Source: Acanthosepion esculentum (lineage: Eukaryota > Mollusca > Cephalopoda > Sepiida > Sepiidae). Taken from it: 64,000 bases of DNA. Below are positions 62,997-64,000 of this stretch, in pieces. The notes beneath the pieces are model-generated. The model saw only the letters and a program-made list of their open reading frames with translations, was not told where the DNA came from and ran no database searches. Position numbers and translations under genes: made by a program. The stretch lies in the NCBI GenBank assembly GCA_964036315.1, contig OZ038479.1, forward strand, positions 61,634,393 through 61,698,392, read 5' to 3'. Position 1 is the stretch's first letter, and each line of letters opens with the position of its first letter.

Positions 62997-64000
62997 CACT
63001 GAATCATCTCTAAAATCAAACTTAACGCCCTTGTAACTTCGTTTCTTCAGGATAAGATGCTGGGGCATCGTAGGAGTGGTTTTGTACTAATTTTCATGAC
63101 TGGCACTAGCCCTTTTAGATCCCGTCAAAGGAATGAATGATCGATGGCTTTGAGTTACCGCCATCATCGCTTCTTACTGTCTCGGAAGAAAGGTTCTCTT
63201 TTCATCAGTGAACTTGCTACCCTTTTCCAAAAGTATTTTCCTTGTCACCCCGACAAGCATCCAACTTAGGGCCTATCCAGTTCAATCATCCTGTGAAATC
63301 AATTAGAACGAAAATATACGCTCTTCCTTGTCTACAAAGCATCCCACAGTAATGTCAAACCTTATATGGAGGAAATAGCACGTATAGAATAACAATCTCC
63401 TGCTGTCATATATTATGAGCTTGATTAGCAAATGGCATTTCGCCCATTTTAAATTCGGAAGGCTATTGTAAAACATAGACTTCCAGCTCTCAACAAGAAA
63501 ACACAAACATGTGATCGCTATTATTTCCCCAAATTATTCGTAACAACCTCTTTAAGAAATCTTCAGCTTGATATTCGGTTCATGTTAACACTAACATTCC
63601 TTTTTTAAGCGTTGGGTGACAAGTAAAGCATTGGTTTTCGTTGATTTCTAATCAGAAGACATTTACTAGCATTTAAGAAATACAGCATTTTTATCTGCAT
63701 AAAGTCTTTTATTTGCAAGTCCCAGCTGAACCCTAATTATTTTTTTCATTTATATTAAGACGATAATATCACCTACCATAAGATCAATGATTAAAGTAGC
63801 TTTAAACGAATAAATTCTTTAAATCTTAAATACGGTCCTTTATCAAACCTTGTGGAATGGCGCTACAAAATCAGAAAAAAGGTCAATCAACTAACAAAAA
63901 CCACATCACTTGAATAATGCCACCAGGAACAACACCTAAAACGAGTAATACAGGTAACTAGTGTTGTATAGCTCCTTCGTGTTGGGGGACAGTGTTGGTG
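62996..64000. other. Unassigned sequence to window end
   Basis: The 67-codon minus frame at 63303-63506 is unrecognised. Nothing else is visible. Confidence 0.4.

Overview
The window looks like a non-coding, repeat-packed stretch of an invertebrate nuclear genome, most likely a coleoid cephalopod (octopus or relative). That is an inference from the abundance of (AT)n, (AC)n and (GA)n microsatellites, tRNA-derived SINEs, Penelope-like elements (PLEs) and a mixture of LINE, Tc1/mariner and Ty3 relics. No convincing host exon, functional tRNA, rRNA, operon or CRISPR array is visible. Nearly every long reading frame is either a translated microsatellite or part of a decayed mobile element.

Layout. 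1-4.8 kb: microsatellites, a 200-bp MITE, a 200-bp hairpin repeat, a PLE terminal fragment and a tRNA-headed SINE. 5.2-7.8 kb: a minus-strand PLE with reverse transcriptase (RT), linker and endonuclease remains, a partial tandem second copy of its 3' end, and a terminal-repeat-like region. 8-16.5 kb: mostly AT-rich sequence with SINE pieces. 16.5-18.3 kb: two LINE RT fragments and a GIY-YIG endonuclease fragment. 21.1 kb: a MITE built from a repeated 15-bp motif. 23.3-24.1 kb: hairpin, microsatellite, SINE. 24.2-28.8 kb: a Ty3/gypsy retrotransposon with both LTRs, a 5-bp target duplication and gag-pol carrying several stops and frameshifts. 31.2 kb: LINE RT fragment. 34.9-37.8 kb: a SINE cluster containing a 705-bp, almost perfect palindrome. 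41.4-43.1 kb: a PLE fragment enclosed by inverted terminal segments. 46.9, 47.8, 51.2 and 56.4 kb: a hairpin, a mariner relic, a Tc1-like element with intact ends, and another DDxD-type transposase relic. 59.6-60.7 kb: a PLE endonuclease relic and a LINE C-terminal relic.

The most interesting theme is RNA structure linked to retroelements. A complete type I hammerhead ribozyme fold can be drawn by hand in the terminal region of the 41-43 kb PLE (41811-41869, minus). Degenerate relatives lie beside two other PLE relics (7617-7658 minus; 59966-60005 plus). The tRNA-headed SINE family at 35 kb carries a similar CUGAAGA...GAAAC core but lacks the supporting stems. The 705-bp palindrome, if transcribed, would make a 350-bp double-stranded RNA. 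All coordinates and alignments were read by eye; homology calls rest on recognised motifs and not on searches.
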